Source: Flavobacterium aquariorum (GTDB lineage Bacteria; Bacteroidota; Bacteroidia; Flavobacteriales; Flavobacteriaceae). Taken from it: a DNA stretch of 64,000 nucleotides. The notes under the pieces are model-generated. The model searched no databases. It worked only from the letters and a program-made list of their open reading frames with translations, and was not told the origin of the DNA. The position numbers were made by a program, and so were the translations under genes. Position 1 is the stretch's first letter, and the number at the start of each line of letters is the position of its first letter. The stretch spans positions 239,491 to 303,490 of the forward strand of contig NZ_QKXH01000007.1 of the NCBI RefSeq assembly GCF_003254745.1, in the 5' to 3' direction. This document shows, one piece after another, positions 34,900-45,100 of the stretch.

Positions 34900-36837
34900 A
34901 TGAGAACTACATCAATTATAGGTAATGACATAAGCTTCAAAAAAGCCGGTCAGTTTGAAGATACCCGTTTTGAAAAAATCCACAACGTAATTTTTAAAAA
35001 CTCAACGGATGCATCAATAATTGTTGCCCAGGAGATTGCCGATTTAATTCGTTCCAAACAAGAAAAAAATAAAAAGTGTGTATTAGGACTGGCTACAGGA
35101 TCTTCCCCGATAAAAGTGTATCAGGAATTGGTTCGTATGCACAAGGAAGAAGGATTGAGTTTTGATAATGTAGTTACTTTCAACTTGGACGAATATTATC
35201 CTATGCCAAAGGAAAGTAACCAAAGTTACCACTACTTTATGCACCAGCATCTTTTTAACCATGTTGACATCAGACCCGAAAATATCAATATTCCGGACGG
35301 AACGGTTGCTTTGGAAGACCTGAATCAGTTTTGTGTTGATTATGAAATGAATATTAAAAATGCCGGAGGTCTTGATTTTCAATTGTTGGGAATAGGACGT
35401 ACGGGTCACGTAGGTTTTAATGAACCGGGTTCGCATATCAATTCCGGAACGAGAATCATAACATTGGACCATATTACTAAAGTGGATGCTTCCGGAGATT
35501 TTAACGGAATAGGGAATGTTCCCAAAAAAGCAATCACGATGGGAGTTTCAACAATCCTTCGTTCCAAAAGAATTGTGTTGATGGCTTGGGGACAAAACAA
35601 AGCATCCATTATCAAGAGAACCATTCAAGGGGATATCAGCTCAGAGGTTCCTGCTACTTTTTTACAAAACCACAATAATACCACATTTGTATTGGATGAA
35701 GGAGCGGCATCAGAATTGACGCGATTGGAAACACCTTGGTTGGTGGGAGAGTGTATATGGACGGAACAATTGAAAAATAAAGCAATTGTTTGGCTTTGCC
35801 AACATACTAATCAATCAATTCTTAAATTGACTGACAGAGATTACAACAACAACGGAATGTCCGATTTATTGGCAGCCGGAAGTTCTGCTTACGATTTGAA
35901 CATCAATATGTTCAATGTATTGCAACACACCATTACGGGTTGGCCGGGAGGAAAACCCAACACGGATGATTCTCACAGACCGGAAAGAGCAAATCCTGCA
36001 AAGAAAAGAGTAATTCTGTTCAGTCCACATCCAGATGATGACGTTATTTCGATGGGAGGAACATTTGCCAAATTAATCAAACAAGGTCACGATGTGCACG
36101 TAGTGTATCAAACCTCAGGAAATATTGCAGTTACTGATGACGAAGCGTTGAAGTTTGCCGAAGTGTGCAATGATTTTGTCGAAAAAGATAAATCAGGAAT
36201 CAATTTCCAAGCTGTAATAGATTCAATCAATTCAAAAACAATTGGTCAAAGCGATTCTCCTGAAGTGCGTAAATTAAAAGGATTAATTAGAAGACGCGAG
36301 TCGTATGCGGCAACGAGATACATTGGTTTGAAAGACGAAAACACCCATTTTTTGGATATGCCGTTCTACGAAACGGGTATGGTCCAAAAGAAACCATTAG
36401 GGCCGGAAGATATTGCTATTGTAAAGGAAATTATCGAGAGAATTAAACCGCATCAAGTATTTGCTGCAGGTGATCTTGCCGATCCGCACGGTACACACGA
36501 AGTATGTTTGAATGCTATTTTTGCGGCCATGAAAGCATTAAAATCGAAACCATTCATGAACGATTGTTGGTTGTGGCTCTATAGAGGGGCTTGGCACGAG
36601 TGGGATATTCATGAAATTGATATGGCCGTTCCATTAAGCCCTGATGAAGTTATGTTGAAAAGACAAGCCATTTTGTACCACCAATCTCAAAAAGACAGAG
36701 TAATGTTCCAAGGAAACGATTCGAGAGAATTTTGGGTTAGAGCCGAGGATCGAAATAAAAGCACAGCAAAATTATATGATAAATTAGGACTTGCTGAATA
36801 TGAGGCGATTGAAGCCTTTAAACGTTTTGAGTACTAA
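34900..36837 (+). CDS. nagB: Glucosamine-6-phosphate deaminase-like protein fused to a PIG-L deacetylase domain
   Basis: This 645-residue cytoplasmic fusion has an N-terminal NagB domain (about 1-310) that converts GlcN-6-P to Fru-6-P and ammonia in the family. Visible are LATGSSPIKVYQEL, TFNLDEYYP (Asp97) and GRTGHVGFNEPGS (His170). In E. coli NagB the equivalent of Thr168 is Asp141 of the Asp-His-Glu triad, so a key residue differs. The C-terminal domain (about 365-560) is LmbE/PIG-L-like with zinc ligands in SPHPDDD and DPHGTHE; such domains deacetylate GlcNAc compounds. It may therefore combine deacetylation and deamination, since no nagA is in the window. The fused form also occurs in other Bacteroidota. 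The family is secure; exact catalysis is not. Confidence 0.88.
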   Translation: MRTTSIIGNDISFKKAGQFEDTRFEKIHNVIFKNSTDASIIVAQEIADLIRSKQEKNKKCVLGLATGSSPIKVYQELVRMHKEEGLSFDNVVTFNLDEYYPMPKESNQSYHYFMHQHLFNHVDIRPENINIPDGTVALEDLNQFCVDYEMNIKNAGGLDFQLLGIGRTGHVGFNEPGSHINSGTRIITLDHITKVDASGDFNGIGNVPKKAITMGVSTILRSKRIVLMAWGQNKASIIKRTIQGDISSEVPATFLQNHNNTTFVLDEGAASELTRLETPWLVGECIWTEQLKNKAIVWLCQHTNQSILKLTDRDYNNNGMSDLLAAGSSAYDLNINMFNVLQHTITGWPGGKPNTDDSHRPERANPAKKRVILFSPHPDDDVISMGGTFAKLIKQGHDVHVVYQTSGNIAVTDDEALKFAEVCNDFVEKDKSGINFQAVIDSINSKTIGQSDSPEVRKLKGLIRRRESYAATRYIGLKDENTHFLDMPFYETGMVQKKPLGPEDIAIVKEIIERIKPHQVFAAGDLADPHGTHEVCLNAIFAAMKALKSKPFMNDCWLWLYRGAWHEWDIHEIDMAVPLSPDEVMLKRQAILYHQSQKDRVMFQGNDSREFWVRAEDRNKSTAKLYDKLGLAEYEAIEAFKRFEY

Positions 36838-36871
36838 ATACCACTTTTTGTTTTGAGTGTTTATTAGAGAG

Positions 36872-36923
36872 CTAGACTCAAGTTTTTGTATTAATTCTTG
36901 AGTTTAGTGCTTGTTTTAAGCAG
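36872..36923 (+). terminator. Two hairpins between nagB and the GH20 gene
   Basis: CTAGACTCAAG pairs with CTTGAGTTTAG (36872-36907, one mismatch), and TGCTT pairs with AAGCA (36909-36923), followed by GATTTTT. They may cause partial termination or RNA processing inside the chitin operon. Confidence 0.55.
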
Positions 36924-36965
36924 ATTTTTCGAAGTTCCGATTTTTAATATCTTTTTTTATATAAA

Positions 36966-39038
36966 ATGAAATATATCATAATTTTTTTATTTGCCTCTAT
37001 TATTTCATCAGCTCAAATTAATAAAGAGCAATTAAATATTATGCCATGGCCTCAGAACATTTCGCTTTCAGAAGGTGTTTTTCCTTTGACAAAAAATTTG
37101 AAAGTGAATATCACTGGAGCTCCAAATTCAAGGATATTTATTGGTGCCACTAATTTTTTAAGACGATTGGATGGAAGAACGGGTTTGTTCTTTAATCAAG
37201 GGTTTATAACAGGCTTGAATGAACTTCCTGATGCCGAATTACAAATCAACTGTGTTCGAGCTGGAAAAATTGAATTATATGAAGATGAAAGTTATTTATT
37301 GGATGTAACTGCGAATAAGATTACCATAAATGCAACTACAGATGTGGGCGCTTTGCATGCGTTGGAAACTTTACTTCAACTATTGCAAAACAACAGTAAT
37401 TCTTTTTATTTTCCAATATCTAAAATTTCTGATTTCCCAAGGTTTACTTGGAGAGGTTTAATGATTGATGTTGCCAGACATTTTATGCCTGTTGATGTAA
37501 TTAAAAGGAATCTAGATGGAATGGCGGCGGTAAAAATGAATGTTTTTCATTGGCATTTAGTAGATGATCAAGGTTGGAGAATCGAAATGAAAAAACATCC
37601 GAAACTGATTCAAATGGCATCGGACGGAAATTATTATACTCAAGAAGAAATAAAAAGTGTTGTGAAATATGCTTCAGATAGAGGAATTTTGGTGGTTCCA
37701 GAAATAGATGTACCCGGCCATGGATCGGCTATTTTGACTGCATATCCGGAAATAGGAAGTAAGGTGGTGAACTTACATTTGAATTCAGGTGAAAAAGGGC
37801 AACAATTTACACAAATACAGTCATATAGTATAGAAAGAAATGCCGGGATTTTTTCTCCAACCTTGGATCCTTCAAATCCAAAAACATATCAATTATTAAA
37901 TGAATTCTTTGATGAAATTTGTCCACTCTTTCCTGGGAAATTCTTTCACATAGGGGGTGATGAAAACGAAGGGAAAGATTGGGACTCAAATCCTAAAATT
38001 CAGGAATTCAAAAAGAAACATAATTTAGCAAACAACCATGAATTGCAAACGTATTTCACGATGCAATTAATTCCGATGCTAAAAAAGCATAATAAAGTAT
38101 TAATGGGCTGGGAAGAAATTATGACTAAAAATATGTCCAAAGATGCTATCATTCATTCGTGGAAAGGTAGTAATGAAGGACAGCCTGCAGGAAAATCTCT
38201 TGCTGATGCCGCAAAAGGTGGCTACAAAACGGTCCTGTCAAATGGGTATTATATCGATTTGGTTTTTGGAGTTGAAGATCATTATTCTGTAGATCCAATG
38301 CCTAAAAATTTTGTATTGACAGATGAAGAAAAAGCTAGGATTTTGGGTGGAGAAGCTACTATGTGGACTGAATTGGTAACGCCAGAAACTCTCGATTCCA
38401 GAATTTGGCCTAGAACTGCAGCTATTGCCGAACGTTTTTGGTCCAATGAGAATATTAAAGATATCAATAGTTTACGTAAAAGATTGAATACAGTTTCATT
38501 CCGATTGGAAGAACTGGGTTTGACGCATTTAAAGAGCAAAGAGGGATTGTTGAGAAACATTAGCAACAATCAAAAAAGTGATGCCTTAGTCGATTTGTCT
38601 AATGTTTGTGAGCCAATTAAACAATATTCAAGGAATAAAGGAGGTACAGAATACCAAATGTATTCACCATTGACATTATTTGCCGATGTATGTACCCCAG
38701 ATGCGTCAGATGCAATAGGATTTAATGAAGCGGTAAATGATTATTTGAATAATAAAACAAATGAAAATCAAATTATTGTTACTAACTATTTAAATAAATG
38801 GGTTAACATGCATGCAAACTTAATTACATTAAGTAATAATGCACCTCTAGTTCAGCCACTTTTGCCTTTGTCTAAAAATTTAAAGGATATTTCAGAGCAA
38901 CTTTTGCTTAAAATAAACAACAATCAAAGTATAGGTGCTTCCGTACTGGATGAATTATTGGAGAAATGTAATTCTAAAGAACATGCCGATGTTGAATTAG
39001 CGGTATATAATAGCTTGAAAAAGTTAGTTCAAGCTTGA
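36966..39038 (+). CDS. Beta-N-acetylhexosaminidase, GH20 family
   Basis: This 690-residue enzyme removes terminal GlcNAc from chitooligosaccharides by substrate-assisted catalysis. A short signal peptide (ending SSAQ) predicts the periplasm. An N-terminal GH20b domain (about 20-150) is followed by the TIM barrel (about 160-500) with FHWHLVDDQGWRIE, VPEIDVPGHG, the catalytic pair Asp332-Glu333 in HIGGDENEG and the substrate Trp region MGWEE. A helical C-terminal extension (about 530-690) has no recognised domain; its last 72 residues are duplicated in a relic downstream. The enzyme completes chitin breakdown after SusCD import. Confidence 0.95.
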   Translation: MKYIIIFLFASIISSAQINKEQLNIMPWPQNISLSEGVFPLTKNLKVNITGAPNSRIFIGATNFLRRLDGRTGLFFNQGFITGLNELPDAELQINCVRAGKIELYEDESYLLDVTANKITINATTDVGALHALETLLQLLQNNSNSFYFPISKISDFPRFTWRGLMIDVARHFMPVDVIKRNLDGMAAVKMNVFHWHLVDDQGWRIEMKKHPKLIQMASDGNYYTQEEIKSVVKYASDRGILVVPEIDVPGHGSAILTAYPEIGSKVVNLHLNSGEKGQQFTQIQSYSIERNAGIFSPTLDPSNPKTYQLLNEFFDEICPLFPGKFFHIGGDENEGKDWDSNPKIQEFKKKHNLANNHELQTYFTMQLIPMLKKHNKVLMGWEEIMTKNMSKDAIIHSWKGSNEGQPAGKSLADAAKGGYKTVLSNGYYIDLVFGVEDHYSVDPMPKNFVLTDEEKARILGGEATMWTELVTPETLDSRIWPRTAAIAERFWSNENIKDINSLRKRLNTVSFRLEELGLTHLKSKEGLLRNISNNQKSDALVDLSNVCEPIKQYSRNKGGTEYQMYSPLTLFADVCTPDASDAIGFNEAVNDYLNNKTNENQIIVTNYLNKWVNMHANLITLSNNAPLVQPLLPLSKNLKDISEQLLLKINNNQSIGASVLDELLEKCNSKEHADVELAVYNSLKKLVQA

Positions 39039-39149
39039 TTTAAATTCAAAAATAAAAGTTGTAATCGTTAAGATTGAGTTTGGTTATTTACATTTTAATA
39101 TGATTTTTTTATTTTGAATTGCTATTGTTTTTCTGTGAAAACAATATTT
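38780..39149 (+). repeat. Direct repeat, copy 1 (GH20 3' end plus downstream region)
   Basis: This copy aligns to 41689-42058 with a constant 2,909-base offset and no indels. Its last 102 bases (39048-39149) are identical to the second copy, while the coding part has diverged. Confidence 0.85.
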
Positions 39150-39152
39150 ATG

Positions 39153-39182
39153 AACCTGGTATTGAGTTGCCAGGTTTTTTTT
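39153..39182 (+). terminator. Terminator after the GH20 gene
   Basis: AACCTGG pairs with CCAGGTT around a 10-base loop, followed by a T tract. It belongs to the same AACCTGG family as the hairpin after chiA. Confidence 0.8.
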
Positions 39183-39234
39183 GAAAAATTTGCTTACTAG
39201 TAAGATTAAACGTGTTATAATACTTAATTTGCTA

Positions 39235-41625
39235 ATGATACCTATCAAAAAAATAGTTGCATTTTGTTGCATTTTATTTTGCCAAATGTCTTTTTCACAA
39301 GGAGATTGTGCCAATGCTCTTACTATATGTGGCAATACAATTTTTACAGGAGTAATAAAAACATATCCGGATGATACTCAGTTTAATGGTCATGTAAGTT
39401 GCGGAAATTATGTTCATTCTCCAATGATATGGTTGAAAGTAACTATTGTAACAGGCGGTAGTTTTGGATTTGTTCTGACTCCCAAAAGCCTAGATCCCAA
39501 AGCAGATTTAAATTTTTTTGTTTTTGGTCCAAACGTTACTTGTGGCGATATTGGACAGTCTATTCGTTGTTCTTATACTTCACCCACTGAAATATTTTCA
39601 AGAAAAAATGCAACTGGATTAATTTCAGGTGCTTACGGAGTCAGTAGGCAGTCTAACGAAGGGAATGGTTTTCTTGAAATGTTAGATGTAAAAGCAGGTG
39701 AAAGTTATTATATTGTTGTTATGGACGCTGGTTCTCCTTATAATCAGTTTTCAATTGATTTTAATGGCACTGCAACAATAGACGCTCCTCCTGAGTTAAA
39801 AACACCAAAAATATTCGGTAGTTATGGTGCAAAAATATGTGAATCGGACGGTGTAAATGATTTTATTACAAATATTGATTTAACTGAAATTGCGGCTATT
39901 GCTGTTGGAAATCAAAATAATGTTGAGGCTTCTTTTTACATTAGAGGCGAGGATGCGGTAAAAGACATCCGAAGACTTCCTAATGGATTTCGAAATACCG
40001 AAAGTCCACAAAAAGGATATGTTAGATTAACCAATACTGTTTCTAAATGTTTTGTAGTTGATGAATTTATTTTTACGGTAGAGCCGCTGCAAACTCCTTA
40101 TCCATTAAATGTTGCTGGTTGTGATGTAAATCAAACTGGTTTTGTTCATTTCAATTTGGCAGAAAATGATTTGTTATTAAAAGAAAATAATCCTAACAGA
40201 ATTGTAACATATCATCCCGAAGCAAATGATATGGTAACATTGCCAAAAGATTATGTAAACAAAGCGGCTTATCAAGAAGAAACTATTTATGCTAAAGTAT
40301 TGGATACAAAATCTCTTTGTAGTGTTTTTAAGCCTTTCAAATTAATTATAAATAAAACGCTTCCGAATGTAAAACCGGTACAGTTGACACAATGTGATAT
40401 TGGTAATGAACCAAGTGAAAAAAAAATATTTAATCTCTCTGAGGCATCGGAAGCATTGACTTTAAAAGATTCTGAGTTTTCTGTGAAATTTTACCTTAAC
40501 AATTCTGATGCTCAAAATGATGTAAATGCCTTAGATCTTTTGTACACGAATACTACAAATCCACAAACAATAATTGCAAAAGTAACCAATAAAAATACCG
40601 CTTGCTATGCTTTTACAACTGTAGATTTGAAAGTAAAAAAAGGAATAACACTAACCCAAATACTAGAAAAATGTGATGATGATGCTATAGCAGATGGCAT
40701 TGTAAAATTTAATCTAGCTGATGCAGGCTTCGAAAATAATGGCAACAAAGTCACTTATTTTCTAACATTAGAAAACGCACTATTGTTTCAAAATCCAATA
40801 TCTTCAAGTTTTACAAATACGCAACCCTATCAGCAAACGGTATATGCCAGAGTCCAAAATGAAAACGATTGTATTGGTATTAATACTATTGAGCTAAAAG
40901 TGGCTGTTTTGCCAAATCTTGAAAAAAATGAAACATTGTATTTATGTTTAAATCAAACAGATAATTCAATAAAATTAAATACAGGAATTTCCGACGCCGA
41001 TTTAATTGATTACCAATACAAATGGTTTCCAAACGGAGAAATAACTTCTGAAATACAAGTTTATAAAGCAGGAATCTACACTGTTGTGGTTAAAAATCAA
41101 AGCGGATGTACAAAAGAGCAGATATTTACAGTGAAGAACTCAGAACTTGCTAAGGTTTATGAAGTCATAATAGACGATTTTACCGAAGTAAAAAAAGTTA
41201 CTATTTCCGTCACAGGGCAAGGAATTTATGAGTATTCGTTAGATAATATATCCGAAAATTATCAAGCTTCCCCCATTTTTGATGGCGTTGCAACAGGTAT
41301 TCACGATTTGTATATAAAAGACCTTAATGGCTGTGGTATTCTACATAAGACAATTTCTGTTTTAGGTGCCCCAAAATACTTTACCCCAAATGGAGACGGT
41401 ATAAATGACAATTGGAATATTTGGGACTTAAACACTCCATCTAATTCAAATGCAATCATTGAGATATTTAACCGATTTGGTAAACTTCTAAAACAAATTT
41501 CGCCAAAAGAGGTTGGGTGGGATGGTACGTTTAACAATCTTCTTTTGCCAGCTGACGATTATTGGTACACTTTATATTTATCTGACGGAAGATTTACAAA
41601 AGGTCATTTTTCGCTTTTACGATAA
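39235..41625 (+). CDS. T9SS type B-sorted surface protein (CHU_C C-terminal domain), unknown function
   Basis: I chose Met at 39235 (796 residues) rather than TTG 39181 because a clean signal peptide follows (ending FSQ-G) and the TTG abuts the terminator. The mature protein has an N-terminal domain (about 25-200, GDCANALTICGNT with paired Cys and a jelly-roll look), then several repeats of about 80 residues carrying CD/DVNQTGFVHFNL and CDDDAIADGIVKFNL motifs. It ends in the gliding-motility-associated C-terminal domain (YFTPNGDGINDNWNI...IEIFNRFGKLL...WDGTFNN), the T9SS type B signal. No glycosidase domain is seen. Location in the chitin locus suggests a surface or secreted chitin-binding or adhesive role; this is inferred. 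Confidence 0.85.
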   Translation: MIPIKKIVAFCCILFCQMSFSQGDCANALTICGNTIFTGVIKTYPDDTQFNGHVSCGNYVHSPMIWLKVTIVTGGSFGFVLTPKSLDPKADLNFFVFGPNVTCGDIGQSIRCSYTSPTEIFSRKNATGLISGAYGVSRQSNEGNGFLEMLDVKAGESYYIVVMDAGSPYNQFSIDFNGTATIDAPPELKTPKIFGSYGAKICESDGVNDFITNIDLTEIAAIAVGNQNNVEASFYIRGEDAVKDIRRLPNGFRNTESPQKGYVRLTNTVSKCFVVDEFIFTVEPLQTPYPLNVAGCDVNQTGFVHFNLAENDLLLKENNPNRIVTYHPEANDMVTLPKDYVNKAAYQEETIYAKVLDTKSLCSVFKPFKLIINKTLPNVKPVQLTQCDIGNEPSEKKIFNLSEASEALTLKDSEFSVKFYLNNSDAQNDVNALDLLYTNTTNPQTIIAKVTNKNTACYAFTTVDLKVKKGITLTQILEKCDDDAIADGIVKFNLADAGFENNGNKVTYFLTLENALLFQNPISSSFTNTQPYQQTVYARVQNENDCIGINTIELKVAVLPNLEKNETLYLCLNQTDNSIKLNTGISDADLIDYQYKWFPNGEITSEIQVYKAGIYTVVVKNQSGCTKEQIFTVKNSELAKVYEVIIDDFTEVKKVTISVTGQGIYEYSLDNISENYQASPIFDGVATGIHDLYIKDLNGCGILHKTISVLGAPKYFTPNGDGINDNWNIWDLNTPSNSNAIIEIFNRFGKLLKQISPKEVGWDGTFNNLLLPADDYWYTLYLSDGRFTKGHFSLLR

Positions 41626-41688
41626 CAACATGAATAATTGTATTATGACTGTAGAATAAAATGCTGTATTTTTTCCATTATAAGTAAT

Positions 41689-41947
41689 TACTAATTATTT
41701 AAGCAAATTAATTAATATGAATTCTGATTTAAATGTTTTAAGCAACAATGCTCCACTTATTAAGCAGTTATTGGTATTGTCTAAAAGTTTAAAAGATATT
41801 TCAGGGCAGCTTTTGCTTAAAATAAATAATGAGCAAATTATAGATGCTTCTGTATTGAATGAATTATTGGAGAAATGTAATTCCAATGAAAATGCCGATG
41901 TTGAATTAGTGGTATATACTAGCTTGAAAAAGTTAGTTCAAACTTAA
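41689..41947 (+). pseudogene. Relic of the GH20 gene 3' end
   Basis: A 76-codon frame (ATG 41717, stop 41947) matches the last 72 residues of the upstream GH20 protein at about 55 of 72 positions by eye, in the same register. Homology extends upstream of the ATG to about 41689. No signal, promoter or catalytic part is present. It looks like a remnant of a duplication and not a gene, although the open frame has stayed intact. Confidence 0.75.
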
Positions 41948-42058
41948 TTTAAATTTAAAAATAAAAGTTGTAATCGTTAAGATTGAGTTTGGTTATTTAC
42001 ATTTTAATATGATTTTTTTATTTTGAATTGCTATTGTTTTTCTGTGAAAACAATATTT
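41689..42058 (+). repeat. Direct repeat, copy 2
   Basis: Second copy of the GH20 3' end plus downstream region. Bases 41957-42058 are identical to 39048-39149. The copy lies just upstream of the chiA leader, so the two copies flank the surface-protein gene. Confidence 0.85.
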
Positions 42059-42063
42059 CTAAC

Positions 42064-42100
42064 CTGATAATTTTTAATTATAGTTATCAGTTTTTTTTTT
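42064..42100 (+). terminator. Hairpin with T tract upstream of chiA
   Basis: CTGATAA pairs with TTATCAG around a 13-base loop and is followed by ten Ts. It sits at the same place relative to the duplicated block as the GH20 terminator, 88 bases before the chiA start. Confidence 0.7.
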
Positions 42101-42187
42101 GATTTTTTAATATTTTTTTAGCAAGTATAAGATTATAGAATTCTATTTCCCAAGTCGAATTATTAACTAACCTTTAAATAATTAATT

Positions 42188-45100
42188 ATGAAAAAAATCA
42201 ATCGATTTTTGCTATTGTTTTTATTTCCGTTGCTTTTGTTTGCACAGCAACCAGTGCATAACAAAAAAGTCGTCGGATATTATGCCCAATGGGCAATTTA
42301 TGCGCGGGATTTTAACGTCCCCAAGATTGATGGGAGTAAATTGACCCATTTAAATTATTCTTTTTATGGTACTGAATTTGATGCAGCGCATCCAGAGAAT
42401 ACAAAATTGCATTGTTTGGATACCTATGCTGATTTTGAGCATATGGAAGGTGGAATTCCGTGGGATGCTCCTGTAAAAGGGAATTTTTATGACTTAATGA
42501 AGCTTAAAGAAAAGTACCCTCATTTAAAAATTTTAATTTCTGTTGGAGGTTGGACTAAAGGGCAGGATCTTTCTCCAATTGCAGCAAGTCCAATTGCCAG
42601 AAATGCTTTGGCAGCAGATATGGCAAGATTTTTAGTCACTTATCCATTCATAGATGGGTTTGATATTGACTGGGAATATCCTCTTTCAGGAGGGACCGAT
42701 GGAACTGAAGTTATTAACGGAGCTCCAATTCCTCCACAAAAGTACAGCTCGGATGATAACAAAAATTTAGTGTATTTATTGAAAGCAATGCGTCAGGCAA
42801 TGCCAAACAAATTAATCTCTATTGCCGCTGGAAACAATGTTCGAAATGTTGCTGCACAATATTTAGGACCAAACAACAGATCGCAATACGGGATGTCTGA
42901 AGATATTTCGACTTATTGTGATTATATCACGTATTTTGGATATGATTTTGGTGGAAATTGGTTTGATAAAACATGTTACAATGCTCCTTTGTATGGAAGT
43001 GGGAATTCAAATGATCCTTTATACGGTGCAAGTCAATCAGAGTCACTTGACGAATTGACAAATCAATATTTGAATGTTGTTGGTTTTCCTGCAAATAAAT
43101 TAATAATGGGACTGCCTTTTTATGGGAAAAAATTTGATCATGTTGCCAATAGCGGAACCAATCCTAATTTACCGGGATTATTCGTTTCTGCGCCAAGAGA
43201 TATCGTTTCAGGATGCACAAATCCACAAAACCCCGTTGGAACTTGGGACGGACCCGCTGCATGCGAACGTTCAGGTAGTATTGAAATTTGTGATTTAGTC
43301 GGAAATTCAGTTACCAATTCACATGCGTATTTAGATCCAAATACAATGTCGGTAACGCCAACCGCTGCAGCAGCAGGATGGATAAGGTATTTTGATAATA
43401 CAACTAAAGTTCCCTATTTATACAATGCTAGTTTAAAACAGTTTATCAGTTATGAAGATAAACAATCTATGGATTTAAAAGTACAATATATTAAATCGAG
43501 AAATCTAGCCGGTGGAATGGTTTGGGAATTATCGCAAGATACAAGAGGTTCTATTCCAAATGCATTATTAAATCAGGTTGATACTTCTTTCGGTAGTATT
43601 GTTGCAGGAACAGTAAGTATTGCAGGTTCTGTAAAAAACGGAACAGCTTTAGTTCCTGATGTTACGGTTGAATTAAGAGATGCAAGTAATGCAGTACTGC
43701 AAACAGTTGTTTCGACAACTGGGAATTTCACATTTAACAATTTAGCTTCTGGACAAAATTATACAGTAACAGCTTTAAAAGCGACTTATAGTTTTACACC
43801 GGTAACTTTAACTAATGTTACGCTTAACCAAACAGCTGTCGTAATTAATGGAACTCAGCCTACATATACTGTAAGCGGTACAGTTTTAGACGGGACTACA
43901 CCAATATCAGGAGTTACCGTTTCAGCGACTTCTGGAACAACAGTTTTAACAGCTGTGTCTAATGCGAGTGGAGTTTATAACGTGGCAGGTTTAACAGCCG
44001 GTCTTAACTTTACCGTTACTGCCGCTAAATCAGGATTTTCATATGCCCCAGCTTCTACTGTTTATAATGCTATAAATGCCAACAAAACGTTGAATTTTGC
44101 TCAAAATGCGCCAACTGTAAATTATACGGTAAGTGGAACAATTTTAAACGGAACAACTCCAATTTCTGGAGTTACGGTAACAGCAACTTCAGCAGGGGGA
44201 ACTTTTACAGCCGTTTCAAATTCAAGCGGAATTTATTCTCTTAGTTTACCATCGGCGGCAGATTATACGGTTGCAGCTGCCTTGACAGGACAAACATATA
44301 CTCCGGCTTCAACAGTTTATACTAATTTAACTGCCAATAAAACATTGAATTTTACGCAAGATGTTATTATAATTGGTGCTAATAAAATTAGCGGAACGGT
44401 TAAAAATGGAACAGTCGCAGTATCGGGTGCAAAAGTAGAATTGATTTTACCTTGGACAGATAATGCACATCCATATTTAAGTAAAATTGCAGTAACTGAT
44501 GCACAAGGAAAATACAGTTTTGATAACTCTATTTTAAATGGTTATACAACTATTTCAAGTTTAAAATTAAATACTTGGGAAAATGGAGAGGTTGTATATT
44601 TACCAAACAATTTGACAAACTTTAGCGTTCCTGCTACACCACAAGTTTATAATTTTAGTACTAATGTTGTAACTCCAACTTATTATACCGTTAGCGGAAC
44701 AGTAATGAATGGAGCAACGCCAGTTTCAGGAGTAACAGTAACTGCAACTTCGGGAGCAAATACTTTAACCGCTGTGTCAGATGCAACTGGTGCTTATAGC
44801 GTTGCTAATTTAGTTTCAGGATCAGATTATACAGTTACTGCTGCAAAAACAGGTTTAACATTTACTCCAGCATCAACAGTTTATACTGCTATTGCTGCGA
44901 ATAAAACTTTAAACTTTTCTCAAAATGTAGTTACACCAACTTATTACACAGTAAGTGGTACAGTAATGAATGGAACAACTCCAGTTTCAGGAGCAACAGT
45001 AACTGCAGTTTCGGGAGCAAGTACTTTAACAGCGGTTTCAGATGCAACTGGTGCTTACAGCGTTGCTAATTTGATTTCAGGATCAGATTATACGGTAACA

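Noticed and set aside
39181..39234. TTG start giving an 18-residue longer surface protein
   Set aside because: It begins inside the terminator T tract and precedes a clean signal peptide starting at ATG 39235.
41717..41947. Small independent gene encoding 76 residues
   Set aside because: It matches the GH20 C-terminus in register with flanking homology, so a duplication relic is the simpler reading.
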